Positions 35,753 to 44,529 of a DNA stretch of 64,000 bases are shown one piece after another. The position numbers were made by a program, and so were the translations under genes. This DNA is from Marivita sp003149565. GTDB lineage: Bacteria; Pseudomonadota; Alphaproteobacteria; Rhodobacterales; Rhodobacteraceae. The notes under the pieces are model-generated. The model searched no databases. It saw only the letters and a program-made list of their open reading frames with translations, and was not told the origin of the DNA. Position 1 is the stretch's first letter, and every line of letters begins with the position of its first letter. The stretch is from assembly GCF_965216415.1 (NCBI RefSeq), contig NZ_CBDCFU010000001.1, one strand, 5' to 3'.

Positions 35753-36607
35753 ATTCAGGTTCGGCGCGCTTGTAGACAAAGCCATCGACACAGAAAGGGC
35801 CTCGCGGTTTCCTCGTTCTGGGCAGAAGGTTGTGTTGATGACTTCGACAACTCCCGAATGGGCAAGCGGCGGCGTGCATCGGATTGCCGTTACGCGCGCT
35901 GCTGTTCTGGGCGGAAGTCCACCTATGTCAAAGCGGGCCGCTTGACCAACAGGTTTTGCCCACTTCGGTGTGACGCCGCAGCCGCTGCCAGACGAGTTGT
36001 TGCCTGGTCGGGGCTCGGCTGTCGGAGAGTTACTGCTGTGATGACACGGACATGCTGGCTCATGTCAAAATCGATGCCGTGCATGGTACCGCCTTGGAGG
36101 CCAGCGTCTACGCAGCTGTGGCGGAGAAGATTGCCAACGCCTCACGAGTCGACACAGTTGTTGTGCGATCTTTGACCTTTCCGGAAATGACTCCAAGAGA
36201 CGCCTCGCTGACGGCTCAGATGCCATTCCAGGATTGCCTGCCATGCTCCAGAGAGAGTGTTTCGCTCCGGAATTGGAGGCGAGCCTAGGCATTTGGCTGT
36301 CAAGTTTGTGTGACGTGACTTGTGCAAAGCCTTGGCAAGTCCGGTGACGAACAAATATCGGGGAAACTGATATACCGAGCGCCGCGGGGCGGGTATGCTT
36401 GAGTGTGCCTCGCGATCACGCGGCCGCTGATATTCGCGGCGCATGCGCCCGACGACGATCGGATCCAGGTGCAACGCAGGTGCGAAGGTATCCAAAACGA
36501 TCACTGTTTTCGCCGAGACAGGAACAGTGAAAACAGAAACGGTGTGGTCTCGTGCGGTCTGAAAAGGTCAACGAACAGTGAAGAACCATGCTGCCCTGTT
36601 TGGCTGG
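35753..36607. other. noncoding or decayed region after the BKACE gene
   Basis: About 850 bp with no confident gene. A plus-strand ORF of 78 codons at 36052-36288 begins with a protein-like stretch (HVKIDAVHGTALEASVYAAVAEK) that degenerates after about 45 residues, perhaps the remnant of a lost gene. The remainder has short overlapping ORFs with no motif and no visible RNA gene. Confidence 0.35.
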
Positions 36608-38251
36608 TCATTCAAGGGTGCCGATACTTTCCGATTGCCCCAGCCGGTATGCCAGTTGTGGTCGCGTCAGCCCAAGTAGACGTGCGGCTGCGGCCACGTT
36701 GTTTTCTGTTTGCGCCATGGCCTTTTGCATGAGCGCTGCGTTGAGACTGTCGAGCGTCAAAGACCCATCTTCGAACCCGGGCAGAACGGCATCCCAGATA
36801 TCCAAATGTGTGGACGGCGCGGGCCGGGGTGGTTCCAGCGCAAGAGCGGCATCGATATCCTGCGCGTCGATGCGTTTCGGATCTGTCGCAAGCAGCGTTG
36901 CGCGCTGCAGAAGCGCGCGCAGTTGCGGCAGGTTGCCCGGCAATTCAAGCTGCGCAATCCGATCACAGGCGGTGTCGGTCAGCTGGGGCTTGGGCGCGTC
37001 GCGCAGGGCCGGAGCATTTGCCAGTATGGCACGCGACAGGCGCTCGAGATCGGCGTTGCGCACCTTCAATGGCGGCAGGGAGATCGGCATGACCTGCAAA
37101 GCATAGGCGAGTTCCGGCAAAAGCCCGGCCTCGGCGACCAGCAGGTCCGGTGCCATGTCAGAAATCGCGACGATCATCGGATGCTGGCCCCGTTCGCCGG
37201 TGATTAGGTCAAGCAGCGCCCATTGCCGGTCGGTGGACAGGTTCTCGATGCCGGAAATGGCCAGAAACGCGTCAGAGGCATAGGGCTGCCCGCTCCCCTT
37301 TCGGAGCGCGGCCAGACGCTCTCCCGCCTCTGCCGACCCGGCGTGGACAATCGAGAAATTTCCCTGTCGAAACCGCCGCTTGTGAAGCCAGCGCGCAGCA
37401 GCGCGGCGACCGGCACCAGCTGGCCCGGTGATTAGTGCCGGCACCCGGCCCTGCAGCACGAGATCCAGCTGCTGCCGGATCGGGTCGATGATCAGGTCAT
37501 CCAGATCGGTCACATCGGCAACGCGACCGGGTCGCCGGTTGATCCGCGCATTTGCTGCATGATCACCGCCCGTGGGCAGGACCTCGTTCAGAAAGAGTTG
37601 GACAAAGGGGTCGTCGCGCCCCCACTGATCAACCGTCTTGCCGACGACGCGACAGGCCTTGTGGCTCATGGCAGAGCAGCTGGTTTCCTTGAACAGGACC
37701 AGCTTGCGGAAAAACGGGCTGGCGTACCCCGCCGCATAGCCCGTTTGCAACCAGCACACCGGCTGCAAGGCGCGCCCGTGGCGGCGGTGATACTCGCTGG
37801 CCTCGACGGAGTCGTGCCACAGGAAATCACCCGAGAACCGGTCGCTGTCGAAATCGAAATCGTTGGAGATTGTCTCGACCCGCACGGTTCCGGTCACCAT
37901 GTGCAGCCGGGTCCCGGCCGTGAAGGCGTCGCCCGGGTCCAACTCGGGCCAGGATTGCAGGATGAACTCGGCGTCCTCGCGCCCGCTCAGGTAGCCCAGC
38001 CGAAGCATCAAGACCATCGCCTCATGCTCCGAGTAGCGGCGGACCAGTTGATCGCGCAGGTCACTGCCGAAGGTCGCGCGGCTCATCAACATACGCGCCC
38101 CGTTCAAGGTGATACTGCCTCGGGTCGGGCTGAATTCGAGCCGGTCGAGGAGGTCACGAAGGGTTGGGCGACCGCCTCGTGTCAGCAGGGCGGATTCGTC
38201 AGGATTGGTTTTCATGACCGTAGATTGATCATTTGATGAATCCATTGTCAC
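36608..38251 (-). CDS. XylR/DmpR-like regulator with degenerate AAA+ domain
   Basis: 547 aa. Residues about 30-150 match the XylR_N sensor domain (NGARMLMSRATFGSDLRDQLV, RLGYLSGREDA) and about 170-235 the V4R motif (FKETSCSAMSHKACRVVGKTVDQWG), the effector-binding part of aromatic-responsive activators. The central domain keeps the fold but reads GPAGAGRRA at Walker A (no Lys), has no GAFTGA loop and has AISGIEN instead of the FLDE Walker B. The C-terminal Fis-type helix-turn-helix is good (NNVAAAARLLGLTRPQLAYRL). It probably regulates the divergent cupin-SDR-Liv operon but may not drive sigma-54 RNA polymerase by ATP hydrolysis. Confidence 0.87.
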   Translation of the reverse strand: MTMDSSNDQSTVMKTNPDESALLTRGGRPTLRDLLDRLEFSPTRGSITLNGARMLMSRATFGSDLRDQLVRRYSEHEAMVLMLRLGYLSGREDAEFILQSWPELDPGDAFTAGTRLHMVTGTVRVETISNDFDFDSDRFSGDFLWHDSVEASEYHRRHGRALQPVCWLQTGYAAGYASPFFRKLVLFKETSCSAMSHKACRVVGKTVDQWGRDDPFVQLFLNEVLPTGGDHAANARINRRPGRVADVTDLDDLIIDPIRQQLDLVLQGRVPALITGPAGAGRRAAARWLHKRRFRQGNFSIVHAGSAEAGERLAALRKGSGQPYASDAFLAISGIENLSTDRQWALLDLITGERGQHPMIVAISDMAPDLLVAEAGLLPELAYALQVMPISLPPLKVRNADLERLSRAILANAPALRDAPKPQLTDTACDRIAQLELPGNLPQLRALLQRATLLATDPKRIDAQDIDAALALEPPRPAPSTHLDIWDAVLPGFEDGSLTLDSLNAALMQKAMAQTENNVAAAARLLGLTRPQLAYRLGQSESIGTLE

Positions 38252-38454
38252 GAAATAATCACGACGCAGTGCAGCGAAAAAGGCGGCCCAGCCTGGAACG
38301 CGGCTTTACGACCCTTCAAAAAGCACAACAAACCTTGGCCGGGTCTGCCCTCGCGTGAATACTGCACTGCGGCATCACTCTTTTCCCTTTGACGGATTCG
38401 GGACGCTGGACGTTCCATGAGTCCCACCGCAAAGACAGGTCAGAGGAGGACCCC
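38252..38454. promoter_or_regulatory. divergent promoter region of the cupin operon
   Basis: About 200 bp between the XylR-like regulator and the cupin gene must hold both promoters. I searched for a -24/-12 sigma-54 site; TGGAACGCGGCTTTAC near 38296 has the GG and spacing but TA instead of GC, so it is not convincing. GAGGAGGA at 38442-38449 is a strong ribosome site for the cupin gene. Confidence 0.4.
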
Positions 38455-38970
38455 ATGGCGAAACCCGAGCTCATTACGAAATTGCCACCGGAACCCCATG
38501 AGACGATGATCAATCGGTTTGGAAAAGAGGGCGCCTTCATCCCAGGCGATGACAAGAACAACCCTTGGGTGCCGTTCGGTGACATGGCCGCGATCAAGCA
38601 TCTCGCCTTTGACGTCCGCAACAACTCTGCCGCGAACATCCTTTGGGTCAAGGGCGGTGGCATGATTGGCACGCATAAGCATCGCGGTGTCGTTTCGGCG
38701 GTCACTCTGGAAGGATCTTGGGGCTATCACGAATACGACTGGGTCGCCCGTCCGGGGGATTTCGTCTACGAACTGCCAGGCACCGCGCACACGCTGTATT
38801 CGGATGATCCGAACGGCATGAAGGCGCTGTTCTGGCTGAACGGTGCCATCGAGTTCTTTGACGAGAATGCGAACTACGAATTCACGGCAGACGTGTTCTG
38901 GTTCATCGACCACTACGTCAGTTACTGCGAAGCTAATGGCATCGCGATCAACAAGGACATGTTCATCTGA
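38455..38970 (+). CDS. cupin, 2,4'-dihydroxyacetophenone dioxygenase-like
   Basis: 171 aa single-domain cupin. The metal site shows GTHKHRGVV (two His), the beta-turn PGDFVYELPG (Glu) and GTAHTLYSDD (third His). Length and the phrases LEGSWGYHEYDW and FWLNGAIEFFD recall the cupin family that includes 2,4'-dihydroxyacetophenone dioxygenase, which cleaves an aryl ketone side chain. The start at 38455 has GAGGAGGA 5 nt upstream. It is the first gene of an operon that continues with an SDR and a Liv importer. The specific substrate is inference. Confidence 0.8.
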   Translation: MAKPELITKLPPEPHETMINRFGKEGAFIPGDDKNNPWVPFGDMAAIKHLAFDVRNNSAANILWVKGGGMIGTHKHRGVVSAVTLEGSWGYHEYDWVARPGDFVYELPGTAHTLYSDDPNGMKALFWLNGAIEFFDENANYEFTADVFWFIDHYVSYCEANGIAINKDMFI

Positions 38971-39005
38971 ACGTGGTTCGGATGACGGCGAGAGGAGACA
39001 CACCG

Positions 39006-39824
39006 ATGTCCTTGGAGACGATGTTTGATGTCGCGGGCAAATCCGTGATCGTCACCGGCGGTGCGTCCGGGATCGGGCGCGCTTATGCGGAAATCATGGT
39101 GGAAATGGGGGCCGTCGTTCGCATTCTCGACATGGATGCTGCAGGGCTGGAAACGACGATTTCCGAGATCGCCGCGAAGGGCTGGCCGGGCACCGTGTCT
39201 GGCGACCAGCTCGATGTGAGCGACCGCGCGGCACTGACAAGCGCCTTCGATGCGGTTGCGAAAAACCAGGGTCGCATCGACGTAGTCTTTGCCAATGCCG
39301 GGGTTGATGCCGGGCCAGGCTTCCTGTCGCCTGAGGGTGAACGGGTGCCCGGTGCTCAAATCGACACCATGCCCGAGTCCCAATGGGATCGCGTCATCGA
39401 CGTGAATCTGACTGCCGTCTTCATGACGATCCGCAACGCCGCTCGGCATATGAAGCAGACTGGTGGCGGGCGGATCATCGTGACCTCGTCCGTTGCTGCG
39501 CGGGTGAATGAGTCGATCGTGGGCACGGCCTACATGCCGGCCAAAGCTGGCGTCGATCACCTAGTCCGCAATGCGGCGATGGAACTGGCGGAACACGGCA
39601 TCAACGTCAACTGCATATCGCCGGGGCCGTTCATCACCAACATCGCTGGTGGGCGGTTGAAAAACAAGGCTGATCGCGAAGCTTTCGAAGCGCAATCGCT
39701 GATGGGGCGCATCGCCTTTCCCGACGAGATCAAGGGGTTGGCACTTTACCTTGCGGCCCCCGCATCAGGCTACGTGACAGGTGCTCAAATGACGATTGAC
39801 GGTGGTTCGTCGTTGCGCGGATAG
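39006..39824 (+). CDS. short-chain dehydrogenase/reductase
   Basis: 272 aa SDR. Cofactor loop TGGASGIGRAYAEIM, acidic Asp in ILDMDAAG (NAD preference), FANAGVDAGPG, TSSVAARV as Ser region and the catalytic pair in YMPAKAGVD. A 10-residue insertion after the NAG motif (SPEGERVPG) is unusual. GAGAGGAGA lies about 9 nt upstream of the ATG at 39006. Located 35 nt after the cupin gene in the same operon, it may oxidise an alcohol or diol to the ketone acted on by the cupin. Confidence 0.91.
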   Translation: MSLETMFDVAGKSVIVTGGASGIGRAYAEIMVEMGAVVRILDMDAAGLETTISEIAAKGWPGTVSGDQLDVSDRAALTSAFDAVAKNQGRIDVVFANAGVDAGPGFLSPEGERVPGAQIDTMPESQWDRVIDVNLTAVFMTIRNAARHMKQTGGGRIIVTSSVAARVNESIVGTAYMPAKAGVDHLVRNAAMELAEHGINVNCISPGPFITNIAGGRLKNKADREAFEAQSLMGRIAFPDEIKGLALYLAAPASGYVTGAQMTIDGGSSLRG

Positions 39825-39902
39825 CACGCAAAGCCACGAGCAGGCGGCGCTGCCGGGCCCGTGTGACAACTTTGGCAGAAATTCAATAGGAGGAGACAAA
39901 AC

Positions 39903-41198
39903 GTGACCAAGCAGAAAATGAACTGGACGCCTTCACGGCGTGGCGTCCTAAAGGGTATAAGTGCGTCGGCAATGGCATTGTCCGCTCCGAGCATCGTCCG
40001 TGCGCAAAGTGCTGGAACGATCAAGGTGGGATTTCTGACGCCCACGACCGGTCCGCTGGCGCTCTTCGGTGAGACAGACGGGTTCACTGTCGAAAAAGTG
40101 CGTGAGGCTCTCGGCGGCAGGATCGAAGGAGCGGACGGGCAGACCTATGACCTTGAGATCCTAATGCGCGACAGCCAGTCGGATCCCAACCGGTCGGCCG
40201 AAGTCGCTGCGGAACTGATCCTGAACGAGGATGTGCACATGCTGCTGCCTGCCTCCACTACGGACACCATCAACCCAGCCGCCGATCAGGCCGAGCTCTT
40301 TGAGTGTCCTTGTCTGTCGACCGCTGCCCCCTGGCAGGCGATCGTGTTCCCGCGCGGCGGTGCCGAGAATCCGTTCAACTGGACCTATCACTTCTTCTGG
40401 GGTTTGGACGAAGCGCTGAACACCTTCGTCGGCCTGTGGAACAGCCTTGAAACGAACCGCAAGGTGGGCATGCTGTTCCCGCAAAACGCCGATGGCGAGA
40501 CGTGGGGCAACACGGATTATGGCCTGCCGTCGCCGACCCAGGCCGCCGGGTTCGAGATCGACATGCCCGGCTTCTTCCAGCCGCGCACCAATGACTTTTC
40601 TTCGCTGATCTCGTCCTTCAAGAATTTCGAGGCCGATATCGTTGGCGGCATCACCTATGTGGACGACCTGACCAACTTCGTGAACCAATGCGCGCAGCAG
40701 GGCTTCCACCCCAAGGCGATCACCGTCGCCGCCGCGCTTCTGTTCCCGTCGGGGATCGAGGCCCTTGGCGATCTCGGCGACGGCATGTCGTCCGAGGTGT
40801 GGTGGACCCCGGCCTTCCCGTTCAAGTCGTCGCTCACTGGTCAAGTAAGCCGCGATGTCGCCGACACATGGGAGGCGGAAACCGGACGGCAATGGACACA
40901 GCCGCTGGGCTACAGCCACGCGATCTGGGAAATCGCCATCGACACGCTGCGCCGCTCGGCCAACCCGCTGGACCGCGCCGCCAACCGCGATGCGCTGAAG
41001 GCCACCAACATGCAGACCCTGATCGGGCCGGTCGATTTCTCGTCGGGGCCGCATCCAAACGTCTCGACCACGCCGATCTTCGGGGGTCAGTGGGTCAAGG
41101 GCGAAAAATGGCCCTTTGAGCTGAAGATCGTCGACAACACGGTCAATCCCCTGTTCGAACCGGAACAGGCGATGAAGCCGCTGAACTGGTCGATGTAA
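39903..41198 (+). CDS. Liv-type ABC substrate-binding protein, Tat signal
   Basis: 431 aa. The N-terminus has a twin-arginine-like signal (PSRRGVLKGISASAMALSAP, cleavage after VRAQS). The mature protein is a type I periplasmic-binding fold: IKVGFLTPTTGPLALFGETD, AELILNEDVHMLLPASTTDTINP, FQPRTNDFSSLISSFKNFEAD. Most members of this family with aromatic neighbours bind aromatic acids or ketones rather than amino acids. An AGGAGG tract precedes the start. It heads the Liv importer genes. Confidence 0.9.
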   Translation: MTKQKMNWTPSRRGVLKGISASAMALSAPSIVRAQSAGTIKVGFLTPTTGPLALFGETDGFTVEKVREALGGRIEGADGQTYDLEILMRDSQSDPNRSAEVAAELILNEDVHMLLPASTTDTINPAADQAELFECPCLSTAAPWQAIVFPRGGAENPFNWTYHFFWGLDEALNTFVGLWNSLETNRKVGMLFPQNADGETWGNTDYGLPSPTQAAGFEIDMPGFFQPRTNDFSSLISSFKNFEADIVGGITYVDDLTNFVNQCAQQGFHPKAITVAAALLFPSGIEALGDLGDGMSSEVWWTPAFPFKSSLTGQVSRDVADTWEAETGRQWTQPLGYSHAIWEIAIDTLRRSANPLDRAANRDALKATNMQTLIGPVDFSSGPHPNVSTTPIFGGQWVKGEKWPFELKIVDNTVNPLFEPEQAMKPLNWSM

Positions 41199-41208
41199 GG
41201 CACGTGAC

Positions 41209-41946
41209 ATGACGGTAAACGGAGACACCTCCGTGCTGCTTGCGGCGCGCGGACTGGGCAAGTCTTTCGGGGCTGTCCGCGTGTTGCACGACCTCGAATT
41301 CGAGGTCCGGCAGGGTGAAGTCCTTGGCATCCTTGGCCCGAATGGGGCGGGGAAGACAACGCTGTTCAACCTGATCAGCGGGGACATCCGCGATTACACG
41401 GGCGACATCCGTTTCAAGGGCCGACCGCTGGCTGGCCCGCCGTTCAAGCGGTGCCATGAGGGCATCGGGCGGACCTATCAGATCCCGCAGCCTTACGCGG
41501 GCATGAGCACGTTTGAAAATCTTCTGGTCGCCGCCACTTTTGGCGGCGGCATGGCCGAGGCGGACAGCTACGATCATTGCGTCCGGATTCTCGAAGAGTG
41601 TCAGCTGGCGCAACGTTCCAATACCAATGCCGGTTCGCTGACCTTGCTGGATCGCAAGCGGCTGGAACTGGCGCGTGCGCTGGCGTCTCGGCCAAGCCTT
41701 CTGCTGCTCGATGAGATCGCGGGCGGCCTGACCGACGACGAAGGCAAGGAACTGGTGGCCCTGATCAGGCGTATTCGCGACGGTGGCACGACCATCGTCT
41801 GGATCGAACACGTGCTGCATGCACTCTTTGCCGTAGCGGACCGCTTGCTGGTGTTGAACTTCGGCGAGAAGATTGCCGAAGGCGTGCCCGCCGAGGTGAT
41901 CGAGGACCCGGAAGTCAAACGTGTCTACATGGGGGTCGAAGCATGA
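41209..41946 (+). CDS. livG: Liv-type ABC transporter ATPase
   Basis: 245 aa. Walker A GPNGAGKTTLFN, Q-loop YQIPQPYAGMSTFENLL, a LivG-type degenerate signature LTLLDRKRLELARALAS, Walker B LLLLDEIAGGL and the switch His in WIEHVLHALF. It energises import with LivF; the symbol denotes subfamily, not proven branched amino acid transport. Its stop overlaps the next gene (ATGA at 41943). Confidence 0.93.
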   Translation: MTVNGDTSVLLAARGLGKSFGAVRVLHDLEFEVRQGEVLGILGPNGAGKTTLFNLISGDIRDYTGDIRFKGRPLAGPPFKRCHEGIGRTYQIPQPYAGMSTFENLLVAATFGGGMAEADSYDHCVRILEECQLAQRSNTNAGSLTLLDRKRLELARALASRPSLLLLDEIAGGLTDDEGKELVALIRRIRDGGTTIVWIEHVLHALFAVADRLLVLNFGEKIAEGVPAEVIEDPEVKRVYMGVEA

Positions 41947-42668
41947 CGACTTTGCTGTCTACCCACGGCCTTCAGGCCGAATATGGCGACATGCGCGCGC
42001 TTCACGGGATCGACTTTGCCGTGGAGCCGGGTGAAACGGTTGCACTGATCGGGGCCAACGGCGCGGGAAAGTCCACGCTGCTGAGCGCGATCATGGGTTT
42101 GCTTCCGGTGGCAGTAGAGATGGTGAAACTCGACGGCAAGCCGGTTGGCGGCAGCCTGCCGCACCGCATGGTCCAAAGCGGAGTTGCCATCGTGCCCGAG
42201 GGCAGGCGCTTGTTCGCAGGGATGACCGTCGAGGAGAACCTGCAAGTCGCCAGCGAACACGCCGCCGCGCCGAGAGGTACGGCCTGGACAAAGGAACGTG
42301 TCTACGACCTTTTCCCGATCCTGCGCGAAAAGGCCCGCACCCCGGTCGAGAACCTCTCGGGCGGGCAGCAGCAGATGGTTTCCATCGGGCGGGGCTTGCT
42401 GGCGCAGCCGCGCGTCCTGCTATGTGACGAGATCAGCCTTGGCCTTGCCCCGCGCGTGGTGCGCGAAATCTATGATGTGCTGCCACAAGTGACGGCGCAG
42501 GGCACCGCGCTGGTCCTAGTGGAACAGGATGTCGGGCTCGCGCAGCGCGCCTCGCAAAGGCTGTATTGCCTTCTCGAAGGCCGCGTCACCCTTGAGGGCA
42601 AATCAAGTGATATCAGCCGCGACGACATCAGCGCGGCCTATTTCGGAGCGAGCCATGCATTGGATTGA
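41943..42668 (+). CDS. livF: Liv-type ABC transporter ATPase
   Basis: 241 aa. Walker A GANGAGKSTLLSAI, VPEGRRLFAGMTVEENL (the LivF hallmark), signature LSGGQQQMVSIGRGL, Walker B VLLCDEISLGLAP and the D-loop/switch VLVEQDVGLAQ. The gene overlaps livG by 4 nt and livH by 14 nt, so the ATPases and permeases are made together. Confidence 0.93.
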   Translation: MTTLLSTHGLQAEYGDMRALHGIDFAVEPGETVALIGANGAGKSTLLSAIMGLLPVAVEMVKLDGKPVGGSLPHRMVQSGVAIVPEGRRLFAGMTVEENLQVASEHAAAPRGTAWTKERVYDLFPILREKARTPVENLSGGQQQMVSIGRGLLAQPRVLLCDEISLGLAPRVVREIYDVLPQVTAQGTALVLVEQDVGLAQRASQRLYCLLEGRVTLEGKSSDISRDDISAAYFGASHALD

Positions 42669-43515
42669 AGGTATCGTGCAGGGGGTCCTATTGGGCGGCC
42701 TTTATGCCCAATATGCGCTGGGGATGGCGCTAATGTTCGGAGTGATGAAGATCGTAAACGTCACCCACGGCGATCTGGTGATCCTTCTGGCGTTGATCGG
42801 CATCTCTCTGGCGGACTTTACCGGGATCGGACCTTGGGGCGTACTGACAACCTTGGTGCCTGTCGGGGCGGCCATCGGTTGGCTATTGCAGCGGGCGGTA
42901 CTGAACCGGGTTGTCGGGAACGATCCGCTGCCCTCGCTCATTGCCACCTTCGGGCTGTCCATTGCGCTTCAAAACGCAATGCTGGTAGTCTGGTCGGCCG
43001 ATACGCGGTCGTTGTCGGGAGGTGGACTTCAACAGGCGTCGATCGAAATCGGGCCGCTGTTCGTGGGCGTTTTGCCGGTGATTGTCTTGATCTGCGCCAC
43101 AGTGTTGACGGGCGGGCTTGATGCGGTGCTGCGGTTTACCCGGTATGGCCGGTCGCTGCGCGCCGCGTCAGCCGACGTGGAGGCCGCCGCCATGGTTGGT
43201 GTGAACCCAAAGGCGGTCTATGCCGCGGCCACGGCCATCGCGGTCGGTATCCTCGGCTTTGCCGCGACCTTTCAGGCGATGCGGTCAACCGTGGCCCCGG
43301 CGGATGGACCGTTTCAGCTGATCTACGCCTTCGAGGCGGTCATCATCGGCGGGCTCGGCTCTGTCTGGGGGGCCTTCACGGGCGCGATGATCCTTGGCAT
43401 CAGCCAGGCCATCGGGTTCCGGATCAATCCCGGCTTCGGAATCCTGGCCGGCCATATCGTCTTTCTCGCGGTTCTTGCCATTCGGCCGCAGGGCATCTTT
43501 CAACGGAAATCTTGA
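42655..43515 (+). CDS. livH: Liv-type ABC permease
   Basis: 286 aa with about eight transmembrane helices. The start IEGIVQGVLLGGLYAQYALG, VNVTHGDLVILLALIG, and the late EVVIIGGLGS-like motif (FEAVIIGGLGSVWGAFTGAMILG) identify LivH. The start at 42655 overlaps the end of livF; an earlier ATG-like frame at 42529 lies within livF and is unlikely. Inner-membrane pore subunit. Confidence 0.93.
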   Translation: MHWIEGIVQGVLLGGLYAQYALGMALMFGVMKIVNVTHGDLVILLALIGISLADFTGIGPWGVLTTLVPVGAAIGWLLQRAVLNRVVGNDPLPSLIATFGLSIALQNAMLVVWSADTRSLSGGGLQQASIEIGPLFVGVLPVIVLICATVLTGGLDAVLRFTRYGRSLRAASADVEAAAMVGVNPKAVYAAATAIAVGILGFAATFQAMRSTVAPADGPFQLIYAFEAVIIGGLGSVWGAFTGAMILGISQAIGFRINPGFGILAGHIVFLAVLAIRPQGIFQRKS

Positions 43516-43527
43516 GGAGCGCGTGCC

Positions 43528-44529
43528 ATGAGTTATCGTGTCGAACGCATGACCCTGTCGGGCCGCGTTGCCATTCTGGCCGGTGCGCTGGCGCTCGGTG
43601 CCATCGTCTCCATGCCTTGGTGGGCGTCGCAAGGGCTGATCCGCGATGTGATCACGCTGGCCTGTTTCATCGCCGTCGCGCAGATGTGGAACATGCTGGC
43701 TGGGTATGGCGGCTTGGTCTCGGTCGGCCAGCAAGCCTTTGTCGGGGTCGCAGCCTATGCCATGTTCGTCATGGCGCAAAGCTGGGGCATCAATCCTTTC
43801 ATTGCCGTGGGCCTCAGCCTGATCGCGCCCGCGCTTCTGGCGGTACCGATCTACCTCCTGCTTCACCGTCTCGAAGGGCCATATTTTGCCATCGGCACGT
43901 GGGTGGTGGCCGAGGCGCTGCGTCTGGTCGCCACCAACATGCCGATGGTCAACGGTGGTGCGGGCATGAGCCTGCGCGTGATGACCCAGTTTTCGGCGCA
44001 TGAGCGCGCGGTTGCCGGATCGATTTTGGCCGCCTTGCTGCTGCTGGTCACGGTGGGCGGCAGCTACCTTTTGTTGCGCAGCCGCTACGGGCTGGCGCTG
44101 ACGGCGATGCGCGACAACCCGGTCGCCGCGCGCAGCCAAGGCGTCGATGTGCAGCGCCTGCGGTTCCTGATCTTTGTTGCCGCAGCGATCGGGACGGGCT
44201 TTGCAGGCGCGGTCTATTTCATGGTGCAACTGCGCATCACGCCGCCTTCGGCCTTTGACATGAACTGGGCAAACCTCGCCATCTTCATCGTCATGGTCGG
44301 CGGCATCGGCAGTATCGAAGGCGTGCTGATCGGTGCAGTCATCTACTTCTTTGCCGACCGCTGGTTCGGAGAGTATGGCGCAAGCTACCTGATCGTTCTG
44401 GGCCTTCTGACACTGATGACCGCACTCTTCTTCCGGGAGGGGCTCTGGGGGCTGTGGCGCAGGACCTTCGATGCCCCATGGTTCCCGACCCGACGCACCT
44501 TGATCCAGGTCGAAAGGGATATTCCATGA
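43528..44529 (+). CDS. livM: Liv-type ABC permease
   Basis: 333 aa, about ten transmembrane helices. LivM marks: WNMLAGYGGLVSVGQQAFVGVAAY, LEGPYFAIGTWVVAEALRL, TAMRDNPVAARSQGVDV and VMVGGIGSIEGVLIGAVIYF. It starts 12 nt after livH and its stop overlaps the following alcohol dehydrogenase gene (ATGA, 44526-44529), which ties that enzyme to the import system. Confidence 0.93.
   Translation: MSYRVERMTLSGRVAILAGALALGAIVSMPWWASQGLIRDVITLACFIAVAQMWNMLAGYGGLVSVGQQAFVGVAAYAMFVMAQSWGINPFIAVGLSLIAPALLAVPIYLLLHRLEGPYFAIGTWVVAEALRLVATNMPMVNGGAGMSLRVMTQFSAHERAVAGSILAALLLLVTVGGSYLLLRSRYGLALTAMRDNPVAARSQGVDVQRLRFLIFVAAAIGTGFAGAVYFMVQLRITPPSAFDMNWANLAIFIVMVGGIGSIEGVLIGAVIYFFADRWFGEYGASYLIVLGLLTLMTALFFREGLWGLWRRTFDAPWFPTRRTLIQVERDIP

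Noticed and set aside
38290..38350. Sigma-54 promoter before the cupin gene
   Set aside because: TGGAACGCGGCTTTAC has the GG but TA in place of the -12 GC, and TTGGCCGGGTCTGC has the wrong spacing.
40161..41387. 408-codon minus-strand ORF
   Set aside because: Shadow of the Liv binding protein and livG; Arg-rich with no motif.
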